DNA of 64,000 bases. Origin: Antrodiella citrinella. Taxonomy: Eukaryota > Basidiomycota > Agaricomycetes > Polyporales > Steccherinaceae. Every line of letters begins with the position of its first letter. Positions within the stretch are counted from its first letter, which is position 1. The position numbers and the translations under genes were made by a program. Location: NCBI GenBank assembly GCA_004802725.1, contig SGPM01000024.1:1-64000 (forward strand), read 5' to 3'. The notes beneath the pieces were generated by a model. The model ran no database searches and was not told where the DNA came from. It worked only from the letters and a program-made list of their open reading frames with translations. Below are positions 22,721 to 33,282 of the stretch, in pieces.

Positions 22721-23099
22721 ATCAAGCTTCTGAGGGAGAGAAGACTGGGAGAAGTAGTGTGTCTTGTGTCCGCCGTTGAGAGCAATCAGGATACTGCGAT
22801 AATCCGATCGAACGAAATATTTGCGAGCAACTGACAGAGAGGCATGCAAACGACAAGACCGAGAGAAAGAGCTTGTTCCGAGAGGATTACTCGAATAAGA
22901 AATTTAAATCAAATGGTACTAGTGTCTCAACCCGAGATGGAGCGACCCGTGAACGCGTCGACATATTCTGTCAAGTTGGAGAGTCCTTCTTCGATCTCAG
23001 ATTCTTAGATCGCCGCCGACAGCTTCTTCTTCCGCCCTACAAGTTGTTAAACCACTTTCCGATCCATCCTCGAGTACTGCTACCACAGTATCAGGAGGG

Positions 23100-23570
23100 A
23101 CTTGGGTAACGCAATGCCAGCAGACACTGCCAGAAGCTGCAGAATGGGGGCCGACATTGTAAACCCTCGGCGACAAAGGAACATTGCCATTGCCAAAACA
23201 ATACATTGCAAATGCCAGGTGACTAGGAACAATCTGGACCAATCCGTCGTTCTCCGACGAGTGACGCTCGGCTGGACACTTAGCGTCGGCTACAATATCT
23301 TTCCACGACACTCGATAGTCGACGATCATGAACATAGTTACCTTGCGCGGTGCTTCCCGACTTTCATAGTACTCCGGGCAAATTTTCTATATCACAGAGG
23401 CCTTTACACCCTCGCGCAATGCCGACACCCCTCCGTCTCTGCTCATAACCTTTTCTTCGAAGTCCCTCAAGACAGTTACAGCTTCTGTGGTCGTTCGTGG
23501 CCATATAGGTTGTCCTCGAGACAGTCAATGCGGCTTCAAGGACGAGCGACTGTATATTCTGCGACATCAT
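23100..23570 (-). pseudogene. Possible decayed paralogue of the adjacent seven-helix gene
   Basis: On the minus strand, QNIQSLVLEAALT at about 23530-23560 resembles the YNVQTLVLDAVV block of the plus-strand gene that starts at 23585. It is followed by a possible donor and, further on, a weak YRVSWKDIV that could correspond to the YRAYIAW segment. No continuous frame links them. This suggests an inverted, eroded duplicate lying head to head with the intact gene. Evidence is thin. Confidence 0.3.
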
Positions 23571-23584
23571 AAAACGACCTCAAG

Positions 23585-24961
23585 ATGGTTCTTCGCCTTT
23601 CGGAAGCTGGTATCATATCTACGTCCCTCCAGGGCATGATGTATGGTTCGTAGTTTTCAAGTATTGTCCAACATAAATCCTCTGAACTACGTTTCCAGGC
23701 TTTTCCGTGCTCATGTTCATACTCACTGGATGGATTCTGCTACGACACAAGCGTCGGCGACAGACAAATTGGGGTGTCATGACCGCAGGGTTTACATTAT
23801 TTTCTCTATCTACCGCAGTGAGTGTTTCGCCTGTTCCGTTGTTTCTGCAGAGCTCACCTGACATTCACAGATCTTTGCGGTCAATGTAACTCGACTTCAG
23901 GAAGGTCTCCTCGACGTTGGACCCTTCCTATCAGGCGGTGTAGAAGAGTACTTCTCAAATATTTCCCAACCTACATTCGTTATCAAGAGTACTCTGTACA
24001 ACGTCCAGACTCTCGTGCTGGACGCTGTTGTTGTGCGTGGCTCGTATGCCTTCCTTGCCAGCGTCATCTCACTCGGTGGTTTTACAGATATACCGCGCAT
24101 ATATCGCTTGGCAACGTTGGTATGCAATCTTGCTTCCCGTTGTAAGCTGGTTGGGACTTTTAGGTGTGTTCGTGTAGTCCGTTGAGTGCTTTTGAATAGT
24201 GTGTGATCGTATCTATGTCCCAGCGACCACTATCGGCAACAACATTGCGCTAGCTACACCAGGTTCTAGCTCTAGCAATGTTTTTGCTCTTCAATATGGA
24301 CGGTGGATATCTGCTGTGTATTCTACGACGCTAGCTACCAATCTGACAGCGACTGGTGAATTTCGCATATGACCTTTTCTAATGGACGTAAGCTCATGCT
24401 TTGACAGGTCTTCTGGCATATCGCATCTGGATGGTCAGTCACAGGGCAGCCGACTACGTTGCAGCTGATCGTCTTAACCTTATTCTCCGGGTCGTCATCG
24501 AATCCGGCGCCATTTATTCTGTCGCCATTTTTGCGGCTCTGGTCTGTTTCTTATCAGGCTCTGCCGGTACTTTCGTGGCCCTCGACCTGGTACGTGCAAG
24601 CACTCTCGTGACCTGTTTCTTCCCGAACTCATTCATTTGCTAGCTCTGTCCACTGATCAACATTGTCTTCAACATGATTATCGTCCGAGTCGGTTTGGCC
24701 ACCGACAGCGAGCTATCTCCGTCAGGCTCCGTGGGACCAACCTCAGCCCTGGATTTCGGTACTCCAGAATCAACTCGTCGGCGACCCTTTCGCCATCCAC
24801 GAGACGTTGGAACTAGATCTCTAGCGGTGGAGCTGACTCGATATTTCGAGTCCGATGGTGACCAGGAGTCCTCTTCTGTGGCGGACAGAGACTCTAAAAC
24901 TCCCCATGAATTGGGAGGTGCCAGTTCTGAAGTACCTAATCTACAACGACATTCCAGCTGA
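23585..24961 (+). CDS. Seven-helix membrane protein, basidiomycete-type
   Basis: Seven exons, 23585-23645, 23699-23817, 23871-24032, 24088-24163, 24224-24355, 24408-24589 and 24644-24961, sum to 1050 nt and encode 349 aa. About seven hydrophobic helices are visible: FSVLMFILTGWILL, VMTAGFTLFSLSTAIFAV, the NVQTLVLDAVVIYRAYIAWQ block, LLPVVSWLGLLATTIG, STTLATNLTATGLLAYRIW, VVIESGAIYSVAIFAALVCF and LCPLINIVFNMIIVRVGL. A hydrophilic, acidic, Ser-rich tail of about 90 residues follows. The IYRxYIxW, AYRIW and FNMIIVRVGLA blocks are typical of a large, expanded agaricomycete family of unknown function. It may be receptor-like, but I see no motif that proves signalling. Confidence 0.78.
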
Positions 24962-25252
24962 TTCATATTGTACCTACCTACTTTCATGCATTCAATAATC
25001 TCAGTCCTTGGTTGCATTTTTGACTCCGTGAATTCGTACTTCACGCGAAATCATCACTACTTCGACCTTGTGGCAAGCGTGAAGCGAAACACTCCGATAT
25101 GTCACCTCACGAGACTCGCTGCTCAGTCACTCAGATCTAACCTTGACATGTACGCACTCTTGTTGCTGTCAGGCACCGTACTGTACGTACACGACATGGA
25201 CCTATAACCGACACTGGCCGGCCGGTTCATTGGTCAAACTCTGGCAAAAACT

Positions 25253-28200
25253 TCAAATTCGAATTTCCTTCTGCAACCCTCCAGACGTCGTGAAAGACGA
25301 AACGACCTTGCCGTCGTACACAATTTTGACCGGTCTCGCAGGTGCGTCGTCATCAACTCGGAGACTGGCAGAAGTAAGTTTATCGTTCGCCCACTCAACG
25401 TCCATTGATATTGCGCCTCGGATGCGAGCACCCTTGATAGATCCTGAAGGCCACGAGGATGGGAGGGCAGGGAGGACGGTGATGGTGAGGGGGGTGGATA
25501 GAGATGGGACGTCGGGTGCTTGGAGGAGACCATTCTAACGAACATCATCAGATGATATGCTGTGCGCATGTTTTGATTTACGTACCAATACCACCGCTGG
25601 GTATGCCAGGTTGGCATCGATTTGGAAGATTCTGGGGATCGCAGCCGGGTCGTAGATGCTGAAGAGGTTGTTTGCGTGGTTCACCTGAATGGAGTACTGT
25701 AGTAAACGTGGTGATCAGCGCGAAGCACAAAGGGCCGTATGCCGATTTGTACGCACTGTAAGCTCGTGATAGAACATGCTTGCATTTGCAAACTGTGCCC
25801 AAGCAGCACTACGCCACATTTTCTCCCAGCCGGAGTTGGCATCTGGACCGGTACCGTCTCCACGATGGATCAGAGAGATTCGTGCTGCATCCCATACTTG
25901 CTCCTTCGTATAGGTGGTAGAGGCCTTCGAAGGAGGCGCTTGTACACTGGAATCGTAGTTGGTAAGTGCATATCCAGGGTATACACCGATCAGGTGGGAC
26001 AAGTGACGGTGAGTGTCGGTGGGACTGTCCATGTCAACTTTCCATTCTACTCATGTTGTCAGATAATCAACATGTCTATATCGAAAATAAGCGTCGTACC
26101 TTGCAATTGACCCCAGGAGCCGACGTGGATGCCCTTGTCCATTTGAGACCGTTTTTGGCGTATCTCTGTCGTAGACAGTAAGTATCACACACTTCATGCA
26201 AACAGACGCCACTTGCCTTCTATGAACGCGGTGTCTGTATCGCCGGCTGCCTCGTATCCCTTCTCGACAGCGTTGAATAATTGCCAGATTAATTGTTGGG
26301 CATGCGAACAAGCTACTCCCGAACTATGAGAAACGTGGCCAGAAGGTCTGGAGAACGATCTTACCCAAGGTGATTGGGGCTTGTTCGGGAGAGTTGCACG
26401 GCGCGACAACCAAAGACGAATCGTTGAAGTGTTGATCAGCGATGAGCTTATCGAGTTGGAACAATGCATGACCCTAAGGAAATGGTATAATGAAAGGACT
26501 CGAATGGTTGGATACTGAGAACATACCTTCATGAGAGGATACCCTTGACTCTTCCACCAATCGACATCATTAGTATAATCGAAGTGATCCCACATGTGGA
26601 TTGCCTACGACAGATCAACTAAATGTTTCTGTAGAAAATAGTTGTCGAAGCATACCATCCATGACCCACATTCTACAATAGAAGCGGTAAGTAAAATGAG
26701 GGCGACAATGAAAGAAGGACGCCGTACCGGGATAGTCCGCTGATTGTGCAGAATTGGCGAACACTTTCATACCAGTATGTCCAAAAATCTAAAGTGGATC
26801 AGCCTGAGGTTTATCTTCTCAAATGAAATGCGCCCTGAACCACTAACATTCATCTATGTCGTTGGATAAGCGGTAGGAGCTTTAAAAGCTGTATCATGGA
26901 CATACCTCGTTATGAGTGACCCATCCGCGGCTGATGTTGTACAAGATTGACGCAGTTTCCGCCCCTCTTGGTGCCCAGGTTTTCTGAACTCAGTGAATGT
27001 GATCAAATATTCAAGATAATTCGCGAGCACACTACCTACCTCCATGTAGTCAAACAGTGGTCTAACAAGGTTCATGTTCGTCATCTCCGCGAACCAATAG
27101 TTCATTTGGAGATTAATATTGGCGTCTGGAAGCGTTGTATTGAGTTACAACTCTATCTGAAAGTCGCGATGCTCACGATAATCTGGTTGGAATGAATTGA
27201 GTGATGCAGACATTCCCGGAAGGACTGTGGATACGTACCAGCCCCCCAAGGGTTAGAAAGTTCCTCTCCCCATTTGCCTTGCAGATTCGCAGGAAGGGTA
27301 CCTGGTGCGCTACCGACTAAAAGATACCGACCGAAATTGAAGAGGAGCCACTCAAGGTAAGGATTGCCTGTATCCACCTGGTACGCCGTCTTGAGTTCAT
27401 CGGTGGATTTCGACAGATCAGGTGTCGCGCCGATAGAAAGGCTGAACCCGCCAAGGAAAGAATTGTATGATTGGGTATGTGCGGTCAGGAGGGACTCTAC
27501 GTTGCTAGAAGAGGTTGAATCGAGGTACGAAACTAGTTGGTCGTGTGGGAGCTGTCCCGTGAAGGAGAAATTGTGCGTCACGTCGCCTGCGTCCATGTCA
27601 TAGTCGGTATCGCCGACCCAAGATATCCACGAGGAGGTTGCTCCAGAGACAAAAATGGTAGCGTTGTTTGAGCTGACAGGAGAACAGGTCGCCTTAGCAC
27701 CGGACCCTTCCGCGACAACTCTACCTATGAGTTCATAAGCCATCCCGGGATTCGAGACATTGTTGCGGAGATATAATGTGGTGGAGTCCAAGCAAGTCAC
27801 CACAGCCTGAGGTAGACCGGAGATTGCGGAATCGAAGGCGTAAGTGATATTCGGGAGGAGGCCGGTGCTGTTGATATGCTGTACGCAAGAGTGGGTAGGA
27901 TTAGAGCAAAATGTTGTCCTACGGACGGATGTGAACGATAAGTCTGTTGCTTAGCATGCAGCTCACACACCTCAGGAAGTCGGTTCCATTCACATCCCAC
28001 GATGCACGTACGACTGCTTGATCCATATCCAACCAACGAGCGTAGTTGGTCACATTATCCGGAATGTCCATGGTAGTAATCAAATTTCCTGCCGATGCAT
28101 AGGAACCTGAATGGAAATAGAAACTATTGTGAACTATCTTCCAGTCGATGAGGGGGAAGACTCACCATAACCATCCGGTGGGACACCTAAGACATCGATG

Positions 28201-28721
28201 TCTGAAGCACGTCTTAATCATCAGATCTTAGGCCGTGAAGTGATTGAGGCTCACTGTCAATAGTACCGTTCTTAGCCTGGAAGATTGTCTGGCGGATCGT
28301 ATGCATATCTTGAGCAAGTCCATCTTTCTGCGACGGGTCCTGATTGCCACCGGTATACGACTGAACGAAGATATATCAACACTGCGAAGGTCAACGAGCT
28401 TTATATACATACGGGATCCTGCCACAATCCACCAGTCCACAGTGACTCGATATTGAGTTGAGTCACCTCTTTGGAGATACCTCCCGGAGTCATAGCTGTG
28501 GAAGTGTGAATATAGAGTCGACGAATGAGATATCCATTGTTCTCACCAGCTAGATAACCATTGCCTACGGGTAAGAATTCCTCAACCCAAGAAGTGCCCG
28601 GAGTCCTATACCATAGACCATTTCCCGAAGCAGGAAAGTCGTTCGGTGCTGCGAGAGAAGTTCCCGCAACAGCCAGTACAACCGACTGTAGTAGGCTAGC
28701 TCTCTGAGAAGATGTACCCAT
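25253..28721 (-). CDS. GH95 alpha-L-fucosidase, secreted
   Basis: Large multi-exon minus-strand gene. I chose the ATG at 28721 because it gives a signal peptide ([20 protein letters not shown]). The ATG near 28832 is less likely. The mature N-terminus reads [21 protein letters not shown], then [12 protein letters not shown], typical of the GH95 beta-domain. Exon 1 is 28721-28547 and exon 2 is 28495-28413. The catalytic (alpha/alpha)6 part has [26 protein letters not shown] with the N-x-N pair needed in GH95 enzymes, [11 protein letters not shown], and [17 protein letters not shown]-terminal beta region ends GGLQKEIRI with a TGA at 25253-25255. GH95 enzymes release alpha-1,2-linked fucose, or related sugars, from glycans. 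Likely a secreted enzyme for plant or host polysaccharides. No defect was seen in the parts I traced. Confidence 0.92.
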
Positions 28722-29277
28722 TTCGACAGACGCGTGTGAGAAGGGATGTAAGGCGTTCTGGGTGACCTCTACGAAACGTTGCGCATTTTGTACAGCGATC
28801 GAATTCATACCGGTCGGCTTCACGTATGTCACTTCGGGGAAAGGCAGCTACCACATGACAGACAGGAACAAGGGCTTGAGCTGAAGCACGTCTTCTGACT
28901 GATCACATTCACAAAAAGTGCAGGAAGACTCTGAACGATTCCAAAGTGCCATGCAATCATACATTAAGCGTGATTCGTCGTGATCCCATCATCGTGAAGA
29001 GAACACCTGAAGTACGTTGATCAGTTGTAAGGAAGAGGAGAATGTAGCAGCAGGACTCACAAGGACAATGACGTCGCGATGGGCTTAGCGGTGCCGATGT
29101 GGCCATCGTTGCCGATAGATCACCAGCACTGTCACCTGGGATGGCTGGTGTTCCCCAGACACATCAGACACATGGGCCACCATACAATGTGACGAAGTGT
29201 ACACTTCGAAGCACTGAAGGCGGACCGTCGATAGATGGCTTCGCATAACGTTGTAAGGATAAAACTACTCACCGACT
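28722..29277 (+). other. Upstream region of the fucosidase, no gene seen
   Basis: Short frames only. A few coding-like scraps on the minus strand (for example GDSAGDLSATMATSAP near 29070-29130) could belong to the unresolved gene just upstream, but no complete frame was found. Confidence 0.5.
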
Positions 29278-29790
29278 CTGAAAGAGATGTCAGCACATGT
29301 CAGTACTGATCATGAATCCAATCAAAGACCGAACATTACTTGTGGAGCGAGTCCGAAGAAGACTCCACCTAGTTGATCGCAGAAAGTCAAGTTTGTCGCT
29401 CCTGAAGTGTTGGGAAATTCTTGGCCTGTGCAAACAAAGTCAAGATGAAGGTCTCAGCAATTTGAAAGAGGGGTGATCGACTGATCCATCGGAGACTCGA
29501 ACTTTGAACTTCCGCCCACTGTGAGTCGTATGGCAACTACCAGGTCACTAATCTCCATATGTGCGTTGAAGGTCTCAAATATGGCGAGACCATTGGCCAT
29601 TCATGCTTACAGATGTCTTGAAAGAAAACCCGGGGTATGTCAATGCTATGTAGAAGATTAGCACTCCCTGAACGCCGCCACAGTTGCCGTCACGGTCGCG
29701 GAATTCAATGAGGTCGTCATCATCCGGCACGTTGGTGTACTTGCGACAACGTACATACTACATTGTCCTACCAGAGGCATGGGGTAAAGA
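29278..29790 (-). other. Unresolved small multi-exon gene or gene fragment
   Basis: The minus strand between V-ATPase subunit E and the fucosidase holds coding-like pieces separated by plausible introns. One reads DDLIEFRDRDGNCGG (about 29680-29730), one LTYPGFSFKTS (about 29615-29645), one TFNAHMEISDLVVAIRLTVG (about 29510-29570), and one FCDQLGGVFFGLAPQ (about 29340-29390), the last followed by a canonical GTAATG donor. A competing frame, 29658-29784, reads MPLVGQCSMYVV and ends AAFREC. I could not fix one exon chain and recognise no family. It could be a small secreted protein gene or the tail of a decayed gene. Confidence 0.3.
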
Positions 29791-29796
29791 CGTCCA

Positions 29797-30767
29797 TTAA
29801 TTGAAGAACTTGCGATTCTCATTCGCACCAAACAAGTCGTATCGGATCTCTGGAAGCATCTGGGGACTATCATGAGCAAGGCGAGCAGCGAAATAGTATC
29901 GAGACCAACCCTATCCTCTAAGAGCCGTAATCTCTCGTCGAGGGTATTGTCTATTGTGATACGACCGGTGCCGCTGATCAGCACTACCCCACCAGCACTA
30001 TGATATAGGATGAGCTAAGGCGAATGTCAAATAACACGGTCACTCACGATGCATTGCTCAATGACGGCTCGACATCGACCTTGATCGCCCGCCCACTGAT
30101 CTCTTGGTATTGCTTCTGAGAAGATGCAACCGCCTTCTTCACCAGTTCTTCATCCTTGGCCCGCGCCCTGACTGTCGCTGATGGTTCCATAAGAGACAAG
30201 AGGCCCTGAACGACGACACCTTCCAAAAATTGGACGTAACGACCGTCCTGTGCGGCTAGGTCAAGGATCTGAGACCGCGCAACCTCGAACAAATCCTGGA
30301 GATGCTCCTCGCGCTGTTGCAGGAGCTTTAGACGCGACTTGTTCGTCAGGGTTGATTGGGCACTGTTAACGTATTCAGGCGTTGGCAAGTAAACAGAGAT
30401 CGTACAATAACGTACATCTTCTGGGCAGTCTCTGCACCCTTCCGCTTCTTCTCGAAATGGACATCAATTGCCTGTTGCTCTTGCTTGACCAGCTTGGCCT
30501 AGAGTATAGTTTCACGAACATGGATAAACTGTAACAAGTTGGAGACCTCTCAGTAGACGCACCTTCTCAATGGCGAATTCCTCGTCTGCTTTCACTTTGA
30601 TCTCTCTTGCCTTCTCCAACGCCTCCTGCTTAATGAAAGCGACCTATGATGCGGAGCATTTAGACCTCGGCCTTCGGAACCGTGCACATACATATCAGTG
30701 AGGATGAACTGACCATCTTGTTCATTTCGTTAATGACCTCATCGTCGTTGAGCGGTCGGTTCGCCAT
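29797..30767 (-). CDS. VMA4: V-type proton ATPase subunit E
   Basis: Six exons, 30767-30714, 30643-30563, 30498-30416, 30362-30048, 29997-29910 and 29859-29797, sum to 684 nt and encode 227 aa, the normal length for the family. Subunit E is part of the peripheral stalk that links the V1 and Vo sectors of the vacuolar proton pump. The N-terminal half is a long charged helix (LNDDEVINEMNKM, FIKQEALEKAREIK, then STLTNKSRLKLLQQREEHL). The C-terminal globular head ends with GRITIDNTLDERLRLLEDR and MLPEIRYDLFGANENRKFFN, both strongly conserved. All introns are canonical except a GTTGGT donor before the last exon. Its start lies 146 bp from a divergent tRNA gene. Confidence 0.97.
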
Positions 30768-30913
30768 GATGGTTTATGAAGATGAGTGTGCGTCGCGACG
30801 ATACCGGCGGAGAATATAAAGCAGCTAGCGGTCCCGGGTAGCAAGTGTAGGGACAGGGTGTCTGAGGGAACATCAATTTGGATCAGTTGTTTGTTATGCT
30901 GTGTCTCCTCAAC

Positions 30914-31005
30914 GGGCGCATGGTGTAGTTGGTTATCACATCCGCTTAGCAAGGACATTACTTGCAGGTTGCGGGGGGTGCTGGGTTCAATTCCCAGTGT
31001 GTCCA
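30914..31005 (+). tRNA. tRNA-Ala (AGC) with an 18-nt intron
   Basis: All arms can be drawn. The acceptor stem GGGCGCA pairs with TGTGTCC and is followed by A73. The D arm contains GTAGTTGG. The anticodon stem TCCGC (30941-30945) pairs with GCGGG (30971-30975), with loop TTAGCA and anticodon AGC at 30948-30950. The T arm is CTGGG-TTCAATT-CCCAG. The 18 extra bases at about 30952-30969 sit one base 3' of the anticodon, the standard site for a nuclear tRNA intron. Mature length is about 74 nt. CCA is not encoded, as expected in eukaryotes. Confidence 0.93.
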
Positions 31006-31006
31006 G

Positions 31007-31011
31007 TTTTT
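31007..31011 (+). terminator. RNA polymerase III terminator (T5)
   Basis: A run of five T one base after the tRNA discriminator position. Confidence 0.85.
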
Positions 31012-31205
31012 GCTCCTTTCACTCCCCAGCTTGTACATGTAACCGTGCCAATGTGTTTATCGTCTGGTAACATATCCCGTACCGTAACCGCGTCGCTATT
31101 GAATAGAAGAGAATCATAGATGATACACTTTGCGTTGTCTTCATCCATTCCAATACATCACTTATAAGTAAGTAAAGAAGTACACAGACAACCAACACGG
31201 AGACA

Positions 31206-33072
31206 CTAGAACAACCCAACAAGATCGGCAAATGGATCCTTCCCTTGAGGCTGCCCTGCTGGTGCGCTCGACTGTTGCACCTGCTGTGGCTGCGGCTGCT
31301 GCGGATGATTTTGCTGTGGTCGTTGGGGATTCATCACGCTCGTCTGCCCACCCAAACCTCCCAACCCAGACAATCCATTCGAGTTCGAAATCCCCAAGCC
31401 CACACCCATAGGAGACGCATTCGCGGAAGTGTTACCGAAATAGTTCGGAGATGCTACCCGCGAGCCCGTGTTCTGGCCTTGCAACTGAGGTGTGCCCAAT
31501 CGTATCATACCATCGGGATTCGACGAGGGCGTTGAGGTGCCGATGTGGTATGGGGATGATGAGGAAGACTGTGGGGTTGCGATGGTTGGAGAACCTCCCA
31601 TACCACTCGTCAGAGAACGGTTGGAGTTGAAGCCCTGTGAAGGCTGATACGACGGAGGTGTCGTCTGGTAGCCCATCCCTGTAGAGAATGAAGAGATTCC
31701 TTGGGGTATGGGATTTCTCTGCGGCTGTGGTGCAGCTGCGGTCGAAGACCCAAATATACTCTCCAGCTCGTTGATTGTCCCTCCAGCATTGCCTGCGCCT
31801 CCCGAATCTGACGGCGCGGAGTCATCGAAGTCGATGAGAGACAAGCCATTGTTCGAGCTCGAGTTGGAAAGTTCGCTAGGGATGGGGTTCTTGGCTGCTT
31901 CGTAGTCGCCTCTCTTCCAAGCATCATAACGAGTTAGGACGCCATTGATCTGATCATTCAGCTTAAGGAATGTGTCTGATTTGAGGGTCAGCGAATGCGC
32001 ACAAAAAAAAGGCTGCGGACCGACCTAGCTCTTCTGGATCGAACGTCTCCGCATTGGAAATCCAACCTTGGATCTTTGGTCGGGCGTTCCCTAGTATAGT
32101 GGCTACTTGCTATAGTGACACGACACAAGTCAGCAATAGCTGACAATCCTATTAATGAAGTTACTCACGTCATAAGCGTCGCCTTGAACTGATCTCTCTC
32201 CAGGCACTGCATTTTCCAGCATCTCGATGAGCAGAATAATCTGCGACTCCAACTTGTGAATCTCGTTGAATGCCTGCGTTCTATAGTCGGGCTTAGCATC
32301 AGGGTTAGCACCTGCGAGAGATTTCATGAGCTCTTGCGCTTGTGCAAGGTCTCGCGGGGTCCCTCGTCGAATCAGCTCTTGCAGCTTAGCGGATTGTGCT
32401 TCACGATCCTCATTCTCGAGCTCTTCTGCCGTCTTGAGATTCTGTTGGATAGCGAAAGCGAATGAGTGAGCGAAATGCGTGATCCCGGATAACAACGCAC
32501 CGAGGTAGCAGCAGCTAGGTTGTTTGATTGTCTCGGTATATCTCGGAAGCGGTATCCTTTGAAGGTCAATAGCCTGTGCATATCTCTGATGTTCCCCAAA
32601 TCCTCTTTCCACCGAGACTCGGAGCATATCCCCGCTTTCCATCCCTGTATCAATTCCAGAATTCGCGACATGACGGGTCCGGGGAAAGGTGGTGGTCGTT
32701 CGGGAAAGCGACGGACAAGTTCATTGAGGAACTCCTTGGTAGAGATCTGCAGATGAAACGGGTATCCGCAAGATTGTACCAGTGTGTCTAGAAGTGCCAG
32801 AGCCAGCATGGCGATGTGAGGGTTGCGATGGTTCACCAGGTTGGCAATCGTCATGGAAGCTTCCCGGGGGCTACAATAGTATATGTGAGTTTCATAGCAG
32901 ACAGATAGGACTGTACATACCTGTTTGCCTTCTTTTGGTTGATATACTCTGCAACCTCGAGATTGATCGCGTAGTTTGGTTCGGGGAGGGATGGGTAGGT
33001 AGCGCGGGTGATGAGTACCTTCAAGGGTGAGACATCTGGCATCCAATTGGATGCCGACCCCGTAGTGAGCAT
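31206..33072 (-). CDS. VHS-GAT domain trafficking adaptor (GGA/TOM1-like)
   Basis: Five exons, 33072-32921, 32870-32501, 32441-32169, 32109-32025 and 31975-31206, sum to 1650 nt and encode 549 aa. Residues about 15-150 form a VHS domain (LKVLITRATYP, EVAEYINQKKAN, ALLDTLVQSCGYPFHLQI, KEFLNELVRRFP, FKGYRF). Residues about 175-290 form the GAT helical bundle (LQELIRRGTPRDLAQAQELMK, DYRTQAFNEIHKLESQ). The rest is a Gln-, Ser- and Gly-rich disordered tail with acidic patches and a terminal DPFADLVGLF, which looks like a clathrin- or adaptor-binding box. I see no C-terminal GAE ear domain, unlike yeast Gga1/Gga2. These proteins sort ubiquitinated cargo between Golgi and endosomes. I chose the ATG at 33072 because the frame upstream has no ATG. 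It is divergent from the nucleolar GTPase gene, about 210 bp apart. Confidence 0.88.
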
Positions 33073-33282
33073 GCTCGACGACGCTTCCGCTTTCAAAGAA
33101 ATGTGCTGGTGGTGGCAATATTGGCGAGAGGAAAGACGGAGTTCTGCTTGGCGAAGGCCTTGAGCGCCGACGTGGAAGCTTTGGGCTGCCGGTCCGCAGG
33201 CGTCTGTGTATCAAATAAGATCATTCTTTTTCCTGAGCAGAGTCGTTCGCAAGTCCCGAACAGCCTCACGCACCCTATCATC

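Larger units (their letters stand above)
21576..22860 (+). other. Intergenic zone with inverted repeats, microsatellite and palindrome
   Basis: No convincing gene. A 175-codon minus-strand frame at 21623-22150 lacks any domain and overlaps other frames. The zone holds the inverted repeats at 22252-22411, the (GAGT)8 run and the 40-bp palindrome described separately. Confidence 0.6.

Noticed and set aside
16938..25000. Biosynthetic gene cluster
   Set aside because: No synthase, P450 or tailoring enzyme was found beside the membrane-protein genes.
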